In this document: positions 41,675 to 50,756 of the stretch, piece after piece
Layout of the letters: each line of letters starts with the position of its first letter
Numbering within the stretch: position 1 is the first letter of the stretch
From: Thermophilibacter immobilis
GTDB lineage: Bacteria > Actinomycetota > Coriobacteriia > Coriobacteriales > Atopobiaceae
Direction of reading: 5' to 3'
NCBI RefSeq assembly: GCF_015277515.1
Contig: NZ_CP063767.1
Location: 1,612,001-1,676,000, forward strand
DNA: 64,000 bases
Position numbers and translations under genes: made by a program
Notes under the pieces: model-generated
Database searches by the model: none
What the model saw: the letters and a program-made list of their open reading frames with translations, nothing else
What the model was told of the DNA's origin: nothing

Positions 41675-43042
41675 CTATCTTGCCACGTACTGGCCGGGCT
41701 GGGCGCCGGTGGGCTCGCCGTCTTGGGCCGCAAGCACGCCGTTCACGAACGTGAGGTGCGCGCGCCCGCAGCACTCGAAGCCCTCGTAGGTCGTGTGATC
41801 CACGTTCTGATGCTGCGTGGCCGCGTTGATGGTCCACTCGGCGGTGGGGTCCCACACGCACACGTCGGCGTCCGCGCCCTCGGCCAGCTGGCCCTTCTGG
41901 GGCCACATGCCGAAGACCTTGGCGGGCATCTCGCTCATGAGGCGGCACAGGTCGGTGGGGCCAAGCTCACCGGCGAAGCTCGTGGCGATAAGCGCGGGCC
42001 GGTGCTCGACGCCGGGGCCACCGTTGGGGATCTTCCTGAAGTCGCCCCTGCCGCGATCCTTCTGGCCGTGCAGGTTGAAGCTGCAGTGGTCGGTCGCGAT
42101 CGTGTCGATCTCGCCCGTGAGCACGGCCTCACGCAGGGCCGCGCGGTCGGAGGGCTTGCGCGGAGGGGGGCTCATCACGTATTTGGCGCCCGCGAAGCCA
42201 TCGGCGCCCCTCTCGAGGTAGCAGGTGTCGTCGAGCAGCAGGTACTGCGGGCAGGTCTCCACGAAGATGTTCTTCTGGCCGCGCGCCTTGGCCGCGCGGA
42301 TGGCGTCGAGGCCCATCTTGGTGGAGAGGTGCACCACGTTCACGCGCGCGTCTCCCGCGAGATGGGCGAGGTAGAGAAAGCGCGAGACGGCGTCGGCCTC
42401 GGCCTCGACGGGGCGGCTCAGGGGATGGCCCTCGGGACCGGTGATGCCCCGGGCCACCACGCGCTTCTGCATAGCGTCGATGATGCTGCCGTTCTCGCAG
42501 TGCACGCACAGGGTGGCGCCCAGCGGCTTCAGGGCCTCCATGAGCTCGAGGAGCTCGGAGTCCTCGAGCTTCAGGTGGTCGTAAGCCAGGTACGCCTTGA
42601 AGCTCGCCACGCCGGCGTCGCGCATGACCTTGAGGTCGGCGCGGTTGCGCTCGTTCCACTCGGCGAGCGCCATGTGAAAGGCGTAGTTGGCCGTGCAGGT
42701 GCCATCGGCGCGGCGGTGCCACTCGGCGAGGCCGTCGGGCATGGTCACGCCACGGTCGGCCGTGGCGTAGTCCACGATCGTCGTGGTGCCGCCGCAGGCA
42801 GCGGCGCGCGTGCCCGTCTCGAAGCTGTCGGCCGTCCAGTCCATGCCGGTCCAGCACTGCATGTGCGTGTGGGCGTCGATGAAACCCGGGAACACCCAAC
42901 AGCCCGAGGCATCGTAGACCTCGTCCGCCTCCGTGGGCTCGACCGCAGCGGCCATGCGCGCGATGTGGCCCCCCTCGAGCGCGACGTCGCCGTAGCGCAT
43001 GCCGTCAGGGCAGACGAGCGCCCCGTTTTGAATGATGACCAT
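41675..43042 (-). CDS. hyuA: Dihydropyrimidinase/D-hydantoinase-like amidohydrolase
   Basis: A 455-residue cyclic amidohydrolase. Metal ligands are seen in GFIDAHTHMQ, the carboxylated lysine in GVASFKAYLAYDHLKL, later His in VVHLSTKMG-type and the metal Asp in TIATDHCSFN. In anaerobic purine clusters the hydantoinase opens a ring intermediate. The ATG at 43042 with GGGAG is the start; the TTG at 43057 is less likely. It is co-transcribed with the MocA fusion and ridA. Confidence 0.88.
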   Translation of the reverse strand: MVIIQNGALVCPDGMRYGDVALEGGHIARMAAAVEPTEADEVYDASGCWVFPGFIDAHTHMQCWTGMDWTADSFETGTRAAACGGTTTIVDYATADRGVTMPDGLAEWHRRADGTCTANYAFHMALAEWNERNRADLKVMRDAGVASFKAYLAYDHLKLEDSELLELMEALKPLGATLCVHCENGSIIDAMQKRVVARGITGPEGHPLSRPVEAEADAVSRFLYLAHLAGDARVNVVHLSTKMGLDAIRAAKARGQKNIFVETCPQYLLLDDTCYLERGADGFAGAKYVMSPPPRKPSDRAALREAVLTGEIDTIATDHCSFNLHGQKDRGRGDFRKIPNGGPGVEHRPALIATSFAGELGPTDLCRLMSEMPAKVFGMWPQKGQLAEGADADVCVWDPTAEWTINAATQHQNVDHTTYEGFECCGRAHLTFVNGVLAAQDGEPTGAQPGQYVAR

Positions 43043-43063
43043 GCGGTCTCCCTTCAACGGGCC

Positions 43064-44029
43064 TCAGGCACGCCCGAGGCCAGCCTCCATAACCTCGCGA
43101 ATGCGCTCCAGGTCCGAAGGCGTGTCAACGTCCCAGAGCTCCCAGGGCCACGTCGCCTCGACGCTCATGCGCGCCACGGCGTCTCCCAGGGCCGCCCGTC
43201 CGCCCACGTCGCCCGTGAGCGCCTCGAGCCGAGGCAGAACCCGCGCCGGAAAGAGGATGGGAGAGCCCGCGCGCCCGCGCCACGCAAGGCGCACGCAGGC
43301 GTCCGGGTTCGCACGGGAGGCACCAAGCAGCGAGCGCACGCTGGCAGGCTCGACGAGCGGCTGATCGCCGGGCACGAACAGGCAGGCGTCCCAGCCTGCC
43401 TCGAGCGCATAGGCGGCCAAGGCGCGCGTGGAGTCCGATTGATCGGGCCCGCCCGGGCGCGCGACGTCCGCGCCGCGCCCGCGAGCGAGCTCGTCGACCT
43501 CGGACGAGACAGAGGTCACGACCAGGGGCAACGCGCTGGGCACGCAACCGAGCGTACGGGCGAGCACGGGCTCGCCAAGAAGGGGCTCCACGAGCTTGTC
43601 CGCGCCAAAGCGCGTGGCGTGACCGGCCGCAAGGACCGCCACGCCCACGGTGCGCCGCGCCTCCTTCGAGGCATCGTCGCGAGACAGGTCGTCCAGCCCC
43701 GCGAACGCGGAGGCGTAGCGCACGGCGGCCGTGGCCTCCACGACGGAGGTCCACCGCTCGTAGGCCTCCAGGAGCGCGTCCGCCTCGGGCGTGGGCGTGG
43801 AGCCGCCGCCGCCCGCCCCTCCCACGACGCGCGTGGTGAGCGGGTGGCCGACGGCGGCCTCAGCGTTCTTCACGAGCGCGAGGGCCTTGGTGTAGGCCAT
43901 ACCCATCGACTGGGCAGCGGCACGCAGGCTCCCGTGCTCGCGTATGCGGCGCAGAAGCTCAGCGGGGCCGGAGCCAAAGGCGCGCTCCCCCTTGTCGTCG
44001 ACGAGGTATGTCCTCACATACGGTCTCAT
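43064..44029 (-). CDS. mocA: Fusion of a ModE-like HTH domain and a MocA-type molybdopterin nucleotidyltransferase
   Basis: A 321-residue protein. Residues 1-110 look like a ModE/LysR-type winged helix (ELLRRIREHGSLRAAAQSMGMAYTKALALVKNAE; then GGAGGGGSTPTPEADALLEAYE). Residues 125-321 are a MobA/MocA-like transferase: VAVLAAGHATRFGADKLVEPL, ACLFVPGDQPLVEP and a C-terminal DVDTPSDLERI. It probably adds CMP to molybdopterin for a xanthine dehydrogenase-class enzyme, and may regulate or sense in addition. The start at 44029 has a weak ribosome-binding site and lies 7 bases from the kinase stop. Confidence 0.78.
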   Translation of the reverse strand: MRPYVRTYLVDDKGERAFGSGPAELLRRIREHGSLRAAAQSMGMAYTKALALVKNAEAAVGHPLTTRVVGGAGGGGSTPTPEADALLEAYERWTSVVEATAAVRYASAFAGLDDLSRDDASKEARRTVGVAVLAAGHATRFGADKLVEPLLGEPVLARTLGCVPSALPLVVTSVSSEVDELARGRGADVARPGGPDQSDSTRALAAYALEAGWDACLFVPGDQPLVEPASVRSLLGASRANPDACVRLAWRGRAGSPILFPARVLPRLEALTGDVGGRAALGDAVARMSVEATWPWELWDVDTPSDLERIREVMEAGLGRA

Positions 44030-44036
44030 GAGGTCA

Positions 44037-44987
44037 TTATGCCTCTTCGGCACGCACGACCGTGCCCGTCTTGCCCGCCAGGCCGTCGGCGGCCTTCTCG
44101 AGTAGGGTGATGAGCGCGGAGCGCCCGGGCTTGGACTCGGCGAACTTGGAAGCGGCGAGGACCTTGGGCTCCATAGAGCCCTTGCCGAACTCGCCTGCGG
44201 CGGCGAGCTCGTGGGCGCGCTCGGGGGCGAGCTCGGAGAGCCACTCCTGGTCGGGGGCGCCAAAGCGGATGGCGACCTTCTCGACGGCGGTGAGGATCAC
44301 GAGGTAGTCGGCATCAAGCGACTCGGCGAGAAGCTCGGCCGCGAAGTCCTTGTCGATAACGGCCGCAGCGCCCTTGAGGTGGGTTCCCTCGGTGCGATAG
44401 ACCGGGATGCCGCCGCCCCCGCAGGCGATGACCACGTGATCGGCCGCCACGAGCGAGGTGATCGTGTCGAGCTCGACGATGCGCTGGGGCAGGGGCGACG
44501 CCACGACGCGACGATAGCCCTGCTTGGCGTCGTGCATGAACTCGTAGCCGCGCTCGCGGGTCAGAACGTCGGCCTCTTCCTTGGTCATGAACGAGCCGAT
44601 GGGCTTGGTCGGCTCCTTGAACGCGGGGTCTTCGGGATCGACCTCGACCTGCGTGAGGACCGTGGCCACGCCGTGGTCGATGCTGCGGCGCTCCATCTCC
44701 TCGCGCAGGGCGTTCTGCAGGTCGTAGCCGATGTAGCCCTGGCTCATGGCACCGCAGACCGAAAGCGGGCACGGGATGTACTTCTCGGGGTCCGAGCGGG
44801 TGAGCTCGGTCATGGCGTTGGCGATCATGCCCACCTGCGGGCCGTTGCCGTGCACGACGATGACCTCGTTGCCCCGCTCGATCAGGTCGGCGATGGCCTT
44901 GGAGGTCACCTGGACGGCCTTCATCTGCTCGGGTAGGTTCTTGCCCAGCGCGTTGCCACCCAGTGCAACCACGATTCTTCTACTCAT
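44037..44987 (-). CDS. arcC: Carbamate kinase
   Basis: A 316-residue amino-acid kinase. It begins MSRRIVVALGGNALGKNLPEQ, with VIVHGNGPQVGMI-type segment VVHGNGPQVGMIANAM, IACGGGGIPVYR and KFGKGSMxPK-type EFGKGSMEPKVLAASKF. It makes ATP and carbamate (then CO2 and ammonia) from carbamoyl phosphate. Its neighbour YgeW is a carbamoyltransferase homologue, so the pair can extract ATP from the ureido group of purine breakdown. Confidence 0.93.
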   Translation of the reverse strand: MSRRIVVALGGNALGKNLPEQMKAVQVTSKAIADLIERGNEVIVVHGNGPQVGMIANAMTELTRSDPEKYIPCPLSVCGAMSQGYIGYDLQNALREEMERRSIDHGVATVLTQVEVDPEDPAFKEPTKPIGSFMTKEEADVLTRERGYEFMHDAKQGYRRVVASPLPQRIVELDTITSLVAADHVVIACGGGGIPVYRTEGTHLKGAAAVIDKDFAAELLAESLDADYLVILTAVEKVAIRFGAPDQEWLSELAPERAHELAAAGEFGKGSMEPKVLAASKFAESKPGRSALITLLEKAADGLAGKTGTVVRAEEA

Positions 44988-45020
44988 GTAACTTCCTCTC
45001 CGCTGGATTGTGAACGGCGG

Positions 45021-45089
45021 GGCCACCGAGCATCGCACGCGACATTCTGAGCGCAAAGCGCGAAGATGAGCGCGAGACGCTCGGTGGCC
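45021..45089 (-). other. Hairpin between ygeW and the carbamate kinase gene
   Basis: GGCCACCGAGC (45021-45031) pairs perfectly with GCTCGGTGGCC (45079-45089), enclosing a 47-base loop with shorter stems. It fills most of the 124-base gap. No T-run follows. Confidence 0.5.
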
Positions 45090-45111
45090 ACCACCCGAAC
45101 GAATCTAGCTA

Positions 45112-46311
45112 TTATGCCTGGTGCCAGCGAGGCTTCGCAGCCCCCTCGAGGGCAGCGAGCGTGGCCGCGGGGTCCTTGGCCTTCTGCAGGAAGACCATGG
45201 CCGCGATGGCGTACGGCTTGTAGGAGGCCTCCTTGTACATGCCGTCGCGGTGCAGGTCGAAGACGTCGGCCATGACCTCGCCGTGCTCGCAGGAGACGCC
45301 GGAGATGTCGGCGGGCAGCGGGTGCATGAAGATGGTGTCGTCGCCCTTGGCGGTCGTGGCCATGAGCTCCTGCGTGGAGCACCAGTCCTGGTGCGTGGCG
45401 TTCTGGGCGAGAAGCTCCTGCTCGAGCGCGTTGATGCCGGCGTCGTCGCCCTGGGCGTAGAGCTTGGTACGACGCTCCATGGCGGCATATGAGGCCCAGC
45501 TCTTAGGAATCACGATGTCAGCGCCCTCGAAGGCCTCGGCCATCGAGTTGGTCTGCGCGAAGGTGGCGCCGGACTCGGTCGAGTAGACCTTGGCCTTCTC
45601 GACGAGCTCGGGCATGAGGTCGTAGCCCTCGGGGTGCGCGAGCGTCACGTTCATGCCAAAGCGGGGAAGCAGCGAGATGAGCGACTGCGGGCAGGACAGG
45701 GGCTTGCCGTAGGAGGGGGAGTAGGCCCAGGTCACGGCAACCTTCTTGCCGCGCAGGTTCTCGAGGCCGCCGAACTCGTTGATGAGGTAGAGCAGGTCGG
45801 CCGAGGACTGCGTGGGGTGGTCGGAGTCAGACTGCAGGGAGACCAGCGTGGGACGGTGGTCGAGCACGCCGTCGGCGTAGGCCTGCGCGACGGACTCGGA
45901 GACCTCCTTCATGTACGCGTCGCCGGCACCGATGTACTTGTCGTCGCGGATGCCGATGACGTCGGACATGAAGCTGATCATCGTGGCGGTCTCGCGGACG
46001 GTCTCGCCGTGGGCGATTTGGGACTTGCCCTCGTCGAGGTCCTGGAGCTGCATGCCCAAGAGGTTGGTGCCCGAGGAGAACGAGAAGCGCGTGCGCGTGG
46101 AGTTGTCACGGAACAGTGACACCGCGAGGCCCGAGTCGAAGATGCGTGTGGAGATGTTGCGCTCGCGCAGGTCGCGCAGGGCGTTGGCCACGGCGTAGAG
46201 GGCGCGGAGCTCGTCGGTGGTCTTGTCCCACGTGTGCAGGAAGTCGTTCTCGTACATGTTCGAGAAGTCAAGGCCAGAAAGCTGGTCAAGATAGGTGCGG
46301 AACTTGCTCAT
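45112..46311 (-). CDS. ygeW: YgeW, knotted carbamoyltransferase
   Basis: A 399-residue member of the aspartate/ornithine carbamoyltransferase superfamily, of the YgeW type. The carbamoyl-phosphate motif is FRDNSTRTRFSFSSG, and HPLPADISGVSCEHGEV gives the HPLP motif. The natural acceptor is not established. Within purine-degradation clusters it is expected to make carbamoyl phosphate from a ureido intermediate for the carbamate kinase encoded next. Confidence 0.92.
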   Translation of the reverse strand: MSKFRTYLDQLSGLDFSNMYENDFLHTWDKTTDELRALYAVANALRDLRERNISTRIFDSGLAVSLFRDNSTRTRFSFSSGTNLLGMQLQDLDEGKSQIAHGETVRETATMISFMSDVIGIRDDKYIGAGDAYMKEVSESVAQAYADGVLDHRPTLVSLQSDSDHPTQSSADLLYLINEFGGLENLRGKKVAVTWAYSPSYGKPLSCPQSLISLLPRFGMNVTLAHPEGYDLMPELVEKAKVYSTESGATFAQTNSMAEAFEGADIVIPKSWASYAAMERRTKLYAQGDDAGINALEQELLAQNATHQDWCSTQELMATTAKGDDTIFMHPLPADISGVSCEHGEVMADVFDLHRDGMYKEASYKPYAIAAMVFLQKAKDPAATLAALEGAAKPRWHQA

Positions 46312-46356
46312 GTCTGATTCCTCTCCAAGGTTGGTGTCATGCGCCCGAGGGCAGGG

Positions 46357-46407
46357 GCGTCCGGGCGGGGCTCCTCTCCCCTGAAAGGAGGGGCCCCGCC
46401 CGGACGC
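46357..46407 (-). terminator. Strong hairpin between ygeY and ygeW
   Basis: A 15-bp perfect stem (46357-46371 with 46393-46407) encloses a TCCTCTCC/GGAGG inner pair. It lies 13 bases after the ygeY stop. Without a T-run it may be an attenuator or an RNA stabiliser. Confidence 0.55.
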
Positions 46408-46419
46408 ATCCCTAGGAAA

Positions 46420-47805
46420 CTACTTGATGTCGTTGTCCGTGAGGTCGGCGCGGAACTCGGTCGCGTCGTCGTCGCTGGCGGCGGAGCCGTCATACAGGTT
46501 GAGCGCGGCCACGTAGAGGGCGGCAGAGGTCACGAGGTCGTCCTTGTAGGTAATCTCGTTGGGCGCGTGCGCCTGGCTCTCGGCGCCAGGACCAAAGCCC
46601 ACGCAGGGGATGCCGTAGCGACCCTGGATGGCGACGCAGTTAGTCGAGAAGGTCCACTTGTCCACGAGGGGACGGTTGCGCAGGTCCATGGAGGCCTCGC
46701 AGCCGATGCGCTTGTCGCCGAAGAGGGCCTTGTGGGCGTCGACGAGGGCCTTGACGTGCGGCGCGCTCTCCTTGTTGATCCAGGTCGGGAAGTAGCACTC
46801 GGTCTCGTAGACCTCACCGGTCCAAGCTGGACGGTCGTACATGTACATGGTGACCTTGACGTCGTCACCGTACTTCTTGACGGCCGGAAGGTTCTTGACC
46901 TCCTCGAGGCAGCCCTCCCAGGTCTCGCCGGCGGTCATGCGGCGGTCGATGGAGATGGCGCAGGAGTCGGCCACGGCACAGCGGCTCGGGCTCGTGTAGA
47001 AGATCTGCGAGACGGTGCAGCTGCCGCGACCGAGGAAGCGAGCGTCCTCGTAGTGGTCGGGGTTGAACTTGGGGTCGAGCATCTTGGCCAGGCCCTTGAT
47101 CTGGGTCGACTCGGCATAGCCGTTGTTGTTGAGCTCACGCACGTCGTTGACGACGTCAGCCATCTTGTAGATGGCGTTGTCGCCGCGCTCAGGCGCGGAG
47201 CCGTGGCAGGACACGCCGCGGACGTCGACGCGGATCTCCATGCGGCCGCGGTGACCACGGTAGATGCCGCCGTCGGTGGGCTCGGTGGAGATGACGAACT
47301 CGGGGCGGATGCCGTCCTTGTTGACGATGTACTGCCAGCAGAGGCCGTCGCAGTCCTCCTCCATGACGTCGCCGGAGACCATGACCTTGTAGCCCTCGGG
47401 GATGAGGTCGAGGTCCTTCATCATCTTGGCGGCGTAGACGGAGGCGCACAGGCCGCCCTCCTGGTCGGAGCCACCGCGGCCGTAGATGAGGTCGTCGGTC
47501 TCGTAGCCCTCGTAGGGGTCATGCGTCCAGTTGTCGCGGTTGCCGATGCCCACGGTGTCGATGTGGCCGTCGAGGCACATGATCTTGTCGCCGGTGCCCA
47601 TGAAGCCGATGACGTTGCCGAGGCCGTCGATCTGGACCTCATCGAAGTCGAGCTTCTCCATCTCCTGCTTGATGCGACGGATGACGCCCTCCTCCTCGGC
47701 GCTCTCGGACGGAATGGCGATCATCGCACGCAGGAATGCCGTCATGTCCTTGCGGTAGCCCTCGGCGGTCTTCTTGATGAGCTCGTAGTCCAGTTCCCTT
47801 GCCAT
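46420..47805 (-). CDS. ygeY: YgeY, selenium-metabolism-linked M20 family hydrolase
   Basis: A 461-residue M20-type metal hydrolase. Metal ligands are seen in [14 protein letters not shown] and [11 protein letters not shown], with the catalytic/ligand pair in [11 protein letters not shown] and a dimerisation domain following. YgeY co-occurs with selenium-dependent Mo hydroxylases and is part of the anaerobic purine/urate cluster described in gut bacteria. The substrate is probably an N-substituted diaminopropionate-type intermediate. Confidence 0.9.
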   Translation of the reverse strand: MARELDYELIKKTAEGYRKDMTAFLRAMIAIPSESAEEEGVIRRIKQEMEKLDFDEVQIDGLGNVIGFMGTGDKIMCLDGHIDTVGIGNRDNWTHDPYEGYETDDLIYGRGGSDQEGGLCASVYAAKMMKDLDLIPEGYKVMVSGDVMEEDCDGLCWQYIVNKDGIRPEFVISTEPTDGGIYRGHRGRMEIRVDVRGVSCHGSAPERGDNAIYKMADVVNDVRELNNNGYAESTQIKGLAKMLDPKFNPDHYEDARFLGRGSCTVSQIFYTSPSRCAVADSCAISIDRRMTAGETWEGCLEEVKNLPAVKKYGDDVKVTMYMYDRPAWTGEVYETECYFPTWINKESAPHVKALVDAHKALFGDKRIGCEASMDLRNRPLVDKWTFSTNCVAIQGRYGIPCVGFGPGAESQAHAPNEITYKDDLVTSAALYVAALNLYDGSAASDDDATEFRADLTDNDIK

Positions 47806-47841
47806 AGTTCATGTCCTTTCTCGTAAAACGTTGGATGGGGA

Positions 47842-47898
47842 CCGCCTCGCCCCTCCCTCGGATGTGTGTCATGCGGAGCTGCGGGCAAGGCGAGGCGG
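47842..47898 (-). other. Hairpin between ygeX and ygeY
   Basis: CCGCCTCGCC (47842-47851) pairs perfectly with GGCGAGGCGG (47889-47898) across a 37-base loop, 25 bases after the ygeX stop. Confidence 0.45.
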
Positions 47899-47923
47899 CG
47901 CCTCGCTCGCAGCATACGTTGAC

Positions 47924-49135
47924 CTACTTGGCCCAGGCACCGTCCCAGACGATCTGGCGATAGCGCTCGGGATCGGTGTCACCCTCGGTCGAGAAGAGCA
48001 GAACCTGGGAGTTCTTGTCCAGCTCGAGGGCCTCGCGCAGCTCGGCATAGGCGGGGTCGCACATGAGGGCGCTGATGGCCCCCATGCCCACGGCTCCGGA
48101 CTCGCCGGACGTGACCGCAGGATCGCCCTTCACGGGAGCGGCGAGCTTGCGCATGCCCTCGGCGCTGACCCAGTCGGGGCAGGAGAGGAAGGCCGTGGCG
48201 TGGTTTCTGAGGATGTCCCAGCCGATGGTGTTGGGCTCGCCGCAGGCGAGGCCGGCCATGATGGTCTGGAGGTCGCCACCCACGATGCGGGGGCTGCCGT
48301 CGGCGGCCTTGGCACCCTGGTAGAGGCAGTCGGCCGCGGCGGCCTCCATGATGACGAACTTGGGGGGGTTGGAGGGGAAGAGGTTGGTGAAGTAGCCCAC
48401 CATGGAGCTTGCGAGCGAGCCCACGCCGGCCTGGACGAAGACGTGCGTGGGGCGGTTCACCTCGAGCGAGCGGAGCTGCTCGGCGGCCTCGGCGGCCATG
48501 GTGCCGTAGCCCTGCATGATCCAGGCGGGAATCTCCTCGTAGCCGTCCCAGGCGGTGTCCTGGACCACGACGCCGTGCTCGGTCTTGGCAGCCTCGGCGG
48601 CGGCCATGCGGACGCAGTCGTCGTAGTTGACGTCCTCGATGGTGACCTCGGCGCCCTCCTTGGCGATGTTATCGAAGCGCGTCTTGGTCGAGCCCTTGGG
48701 CATGTGCACGACGGCCCTCTGGTGCAGCTTGTTGGCCGCCCAGGCGACGCCGCGCCCGTGGTTGCCATCGGTGGCGGTGAAGAACGTCGCCTGGCCGAAG
48801 TCGTCCTGGAACTGCCGCGAGGTGAGATAGTCGTAGGTCATCTCGGACACGTCCTTGCCCATCTCCTGGGCGATGTAGCGCGCCATGGCGAAGGAACCGC
48901 CGAGCACCTTGAAGGCGTTGAGACCAAAGCGGTAGCTCTCGTCCTTGACGAAGAGCCCGCCCAGTCCCACGTGCTTGGCCATGCCAGACAGGTTGGCAAG
49001 CGGCGTCACCGAGTACTGCGGAAAGCCACGGTGAAAGGCCTGCGCCTTGGCGACGTTGTCCGTCGTCATTACGGCAAGCTTCTCATCCTCGCTCTTGGGC
49101 ATGTGGTTGGTGACCCACTCGATCTTTTCGCTCAC
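47924..49135 (-). CDS. ygeX: YgeX, 2,3-diaminopropionate ammonia-lyase
   Basis: A 403-residue fold-type II PLP enzyme that splits diaminopropionate to pyruvate and two ammonia. The PLP lysine lies in YRFGLNAFKVLGGSFAMAR, the phosphate-binding region includes ATDGNHGRGVAWAA, and FVQAGVGSLASSMVGYF follows. I chose the GTG at 49135, preceded by GGGAGG, because the family begins near SEKIEWVTNHM; the ATG at 49183 lies in the promoter. It is the first gene of the purine operon. The 2-aminoacrylate intermediate explains the ridA gene at the operon's end. Confidence 0.92.
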   Translation of the reverse strand: MSEKIEWVTNHMPKSEDEKLAVMTTDNVAKAQAFHRGFPQYSVTPLANLSGMAKHVGLGGLFVKDESYRFGLNAFKVLGGSFAMARYIAQEMGKDVSEMTYDYLTSRQFQDDFGQATFFTATDGNHGRGVAWAANKLHQRAVVHMPKGSTKTRFDNIAKEGAEVTIEDVNYDDCVRMAAAEAAKTEHGVVVQDTAWDGYEEIPAWIMQGYGTMAAEAAEQLRSLEVNRPTHVFVQAGVGSLASSMVGYFTNLFPSNPPKFVIMEAAAADCLYQGAKAADGSPRIVGGDLQTIMAGLACGEPNTIGWDILRNHATAFLSCPDWVSAEGMRKLAAPVKGDPAVTSGESGAVGMGAISALMCDPAYAELREALELDKNSQVLLFSTEGDTDPERYRQIVWDGAWAK

Positions 49136-49519
49136 GGCGTCCTCCCCGACTCGCGTGTTTCCTACTTTTTGTCTGATTATCAAACAGAAAGTTTGTTACT
49201 CCATATGTTGGCACATTTTTTGTTTGTTGCAAGCCCTATTTCCCTGACCCGGCAAACGTCACATTTGCGCCCGTGGGCGGTCCCAGACGACGACCGTCAG
49301 AGGCGTTGCACGGGGCCGAGGGAGCCCCGAGACAAACGCGTACGGCCATCCACGTGCTTTTAGTTTTCTGTTTGGCGAGGTCTGCTCCCGCACGTTGTGC
49401 CCGGACGGGGCAGGCGCGCCACTCCTGCCTGGGACGTCCTCAATCTCTCGTCTGACAAGACCGGGTAGCCGCCGCCTCGCGTTTGGTGGCCCTTGTGACG
49501 GTGCCCCCGTTCCAGAAAA
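49136..49519. promoter_or_regulatory. ygeX upstream region
   Basis: This 384-base gap has no supported gene. Near 49170-49190 the minus strand reads TTTGATAATCAGAC, sharing TTTGATAATC with the palindromic promoter at 41035-41063 but lacking the second half-site. GATAAT is a plausible -10. The rest (49260-49519) is GC-rich and featureless to my eye. Confidence 0.35.
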
Positions 49520-49562
49520 CCCCGCCGTGGGCACCCGACGCACACGGGTGCCCACGGCGGGG
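49520..49562 (-). terminator. Terminator of the BMP transporter operon
   Basis: CCCCGCCGTGGGCACCC (49520-49536) pairs perfectly with GGGTGCCCACGGCGGGG (49546-49562); on the minus strand TTTTCTGG follows. A second GC hairpin lies at about 49656-49692, closer to the stop at 49706. Confidence 0.8.
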
Positions 49563-49705
49563 CGAGCGAGACTCAGCGACCGGATAGCCGCGAAAAATCA
49601 CTCAAGACACTCTTTTCGGCGCTCTCGCCGACGTTCTCTGACTTGGCTACGTCGGCCGCCGCCTGAGGCGCGACCCCAGGCGGATGGCGGCCGTAAATGC
49701 CTTCC

Positions 49706-50707
49706 CTACAGGAAGGTTCCCGCCTTGATCTGATCGACGTAGCCGTTGTAGGCGGCCTGCTGGTCGGTCGTCACGATGCTGGAGAAGGTCCCTACGGAGA
49801 CGCCCCCGTTGGAGAGGTCGCCGTTGATAACCTTGTTGCCGTAGGAGTCGGCCTCAACGTCCTTCATGGCTTGGAGCAGCATAGTCTTGTTGTCCGTTAC
49901 GACGCTGTTGGCGATTAGCGGGTCGTCTGGACCGCCCAGGTCGGCCGGCTGGCCGATGTCATAGACGCCGTCGAAGCCGCTGAGCGCCTCGCGCACGCCC
50001 GTGTCCACGATGGAGGCGTCGCCAAACATGACGTCGACGCCGCTGCCGGTCACCATCGAGGTTCCGAGCTCCTTGCCCTTGGCCGCGTCGGAGAACGAGC
50101 CTGCGTAGGCGCTTGTGACCTGGATGGCCGCGTTGACCTTCTGCGCAGCCTTCGTGTAGTTCTCGAGCTTGCTCTTCGTGGTATCAAGCTCGACTCCGCC
50201 CACAAAACCTATGCTCTCCTTCTTGGACAGGACGCCCGCGAGGGCGCCCGCGAGCAGCCCGATCTGCTCGGTGTTGGGCATGAGGCTCTCAATGTTGTCG
50301 GTCTGGACGGTGTCGTTCAGAATGACGAAGCGGGCGTCGGGGTTGTCGGAGGCCACCTGCTCGACCGTGTCGCTGTACTGGTTGCCGGGCGCGAAGATGA
50401 GGTCATAGCCCTGGTCGACGTAGTTCGTCATCGTGGTGGCCCAGTCGGACTGCGCGACGGACTCGGAGTAGGCCGTGTCCCAGCCCAGCTCGGCAGCCCC
50501 GTCGACCATGGCCTTGTAGCAGCTCGCCCCCCAGCCGCCGTCGTTGATCGGCCCATCGAGAAAGATCGCGATCTTCCGCTTGGCGGTCGTGTCGGCGGCG
50601 CCCGTGCCCTCCTGGGCGTCCGTGCCGGAGTCCGAGCCGCAGCCAGCAAGGCCTAGCCCGAGGACGGTGGCGCCCACGACGCCAATGAACTGTCTTCTGT
50701 CAAGCAT
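49706..50707 (-). CDS. BMP family Tat-type lipoprotein (nucleoside/purine-binding)
   Basis: A 333-residue PnrA/BmpA-like binding protein. The signal has LDRRQFIG and the lipobox GLAGC. The body has the family segments KIAIFLDGPINDGGWG, YDLIFAPGNQYSD and IGFVGGVELDTTKS. PnrA-type proteins bind nucleosides, which fits the purine genes around it. The ATG at 50707 has AAGGGA upstream. A related partial gene is at 63192-64000. Confidence 0.85.
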   Translation of the reverse strand: MLDRRQFIGVVGATVLGLGLAGCGSDSGTDAQEGTGAADTTAKRKIAIFLDGPINDGGWGASCYKAMVDGAAELGWDTAYSESVAQSDWATTMTNYVDQGYDLIFAPGNQYSDTVEQVASDNPDARFVILNDTVQTDNIESLMPNTEQIGLLAGALAGVLSKKESIGFVGGVELDTTKSKLENYTKAAQKVNAAIQVTSAYAGSFSDAAKGKELGTSMVTGSGVDVMFGDASIVDTGVREALSGFDGVYDIGQPADLGGPDDPLIANSVVTDNKTMLLQAMKDVEADSYGNKVINGDLSNGGVSVGTFSSIVTTDQQAAYNGYVDQIKAGTFL

Positions 50708-50756
50708 GGTGAATCCCTTCGTCGAAGTGTCGCTTCCCAGATCCCCGCGCGCCGAG

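Noticed and set aside
41723-44110. Very long plus-strand open frame opposite the hydantoinase and MocA genes (also 16377-18632, 6505-7878 and 983-2305)
   Set aside because: They are His/Arg/Ala/Gly-rich mirror frames of GC-rich genes, without ribosome-binding sites or family motifs.
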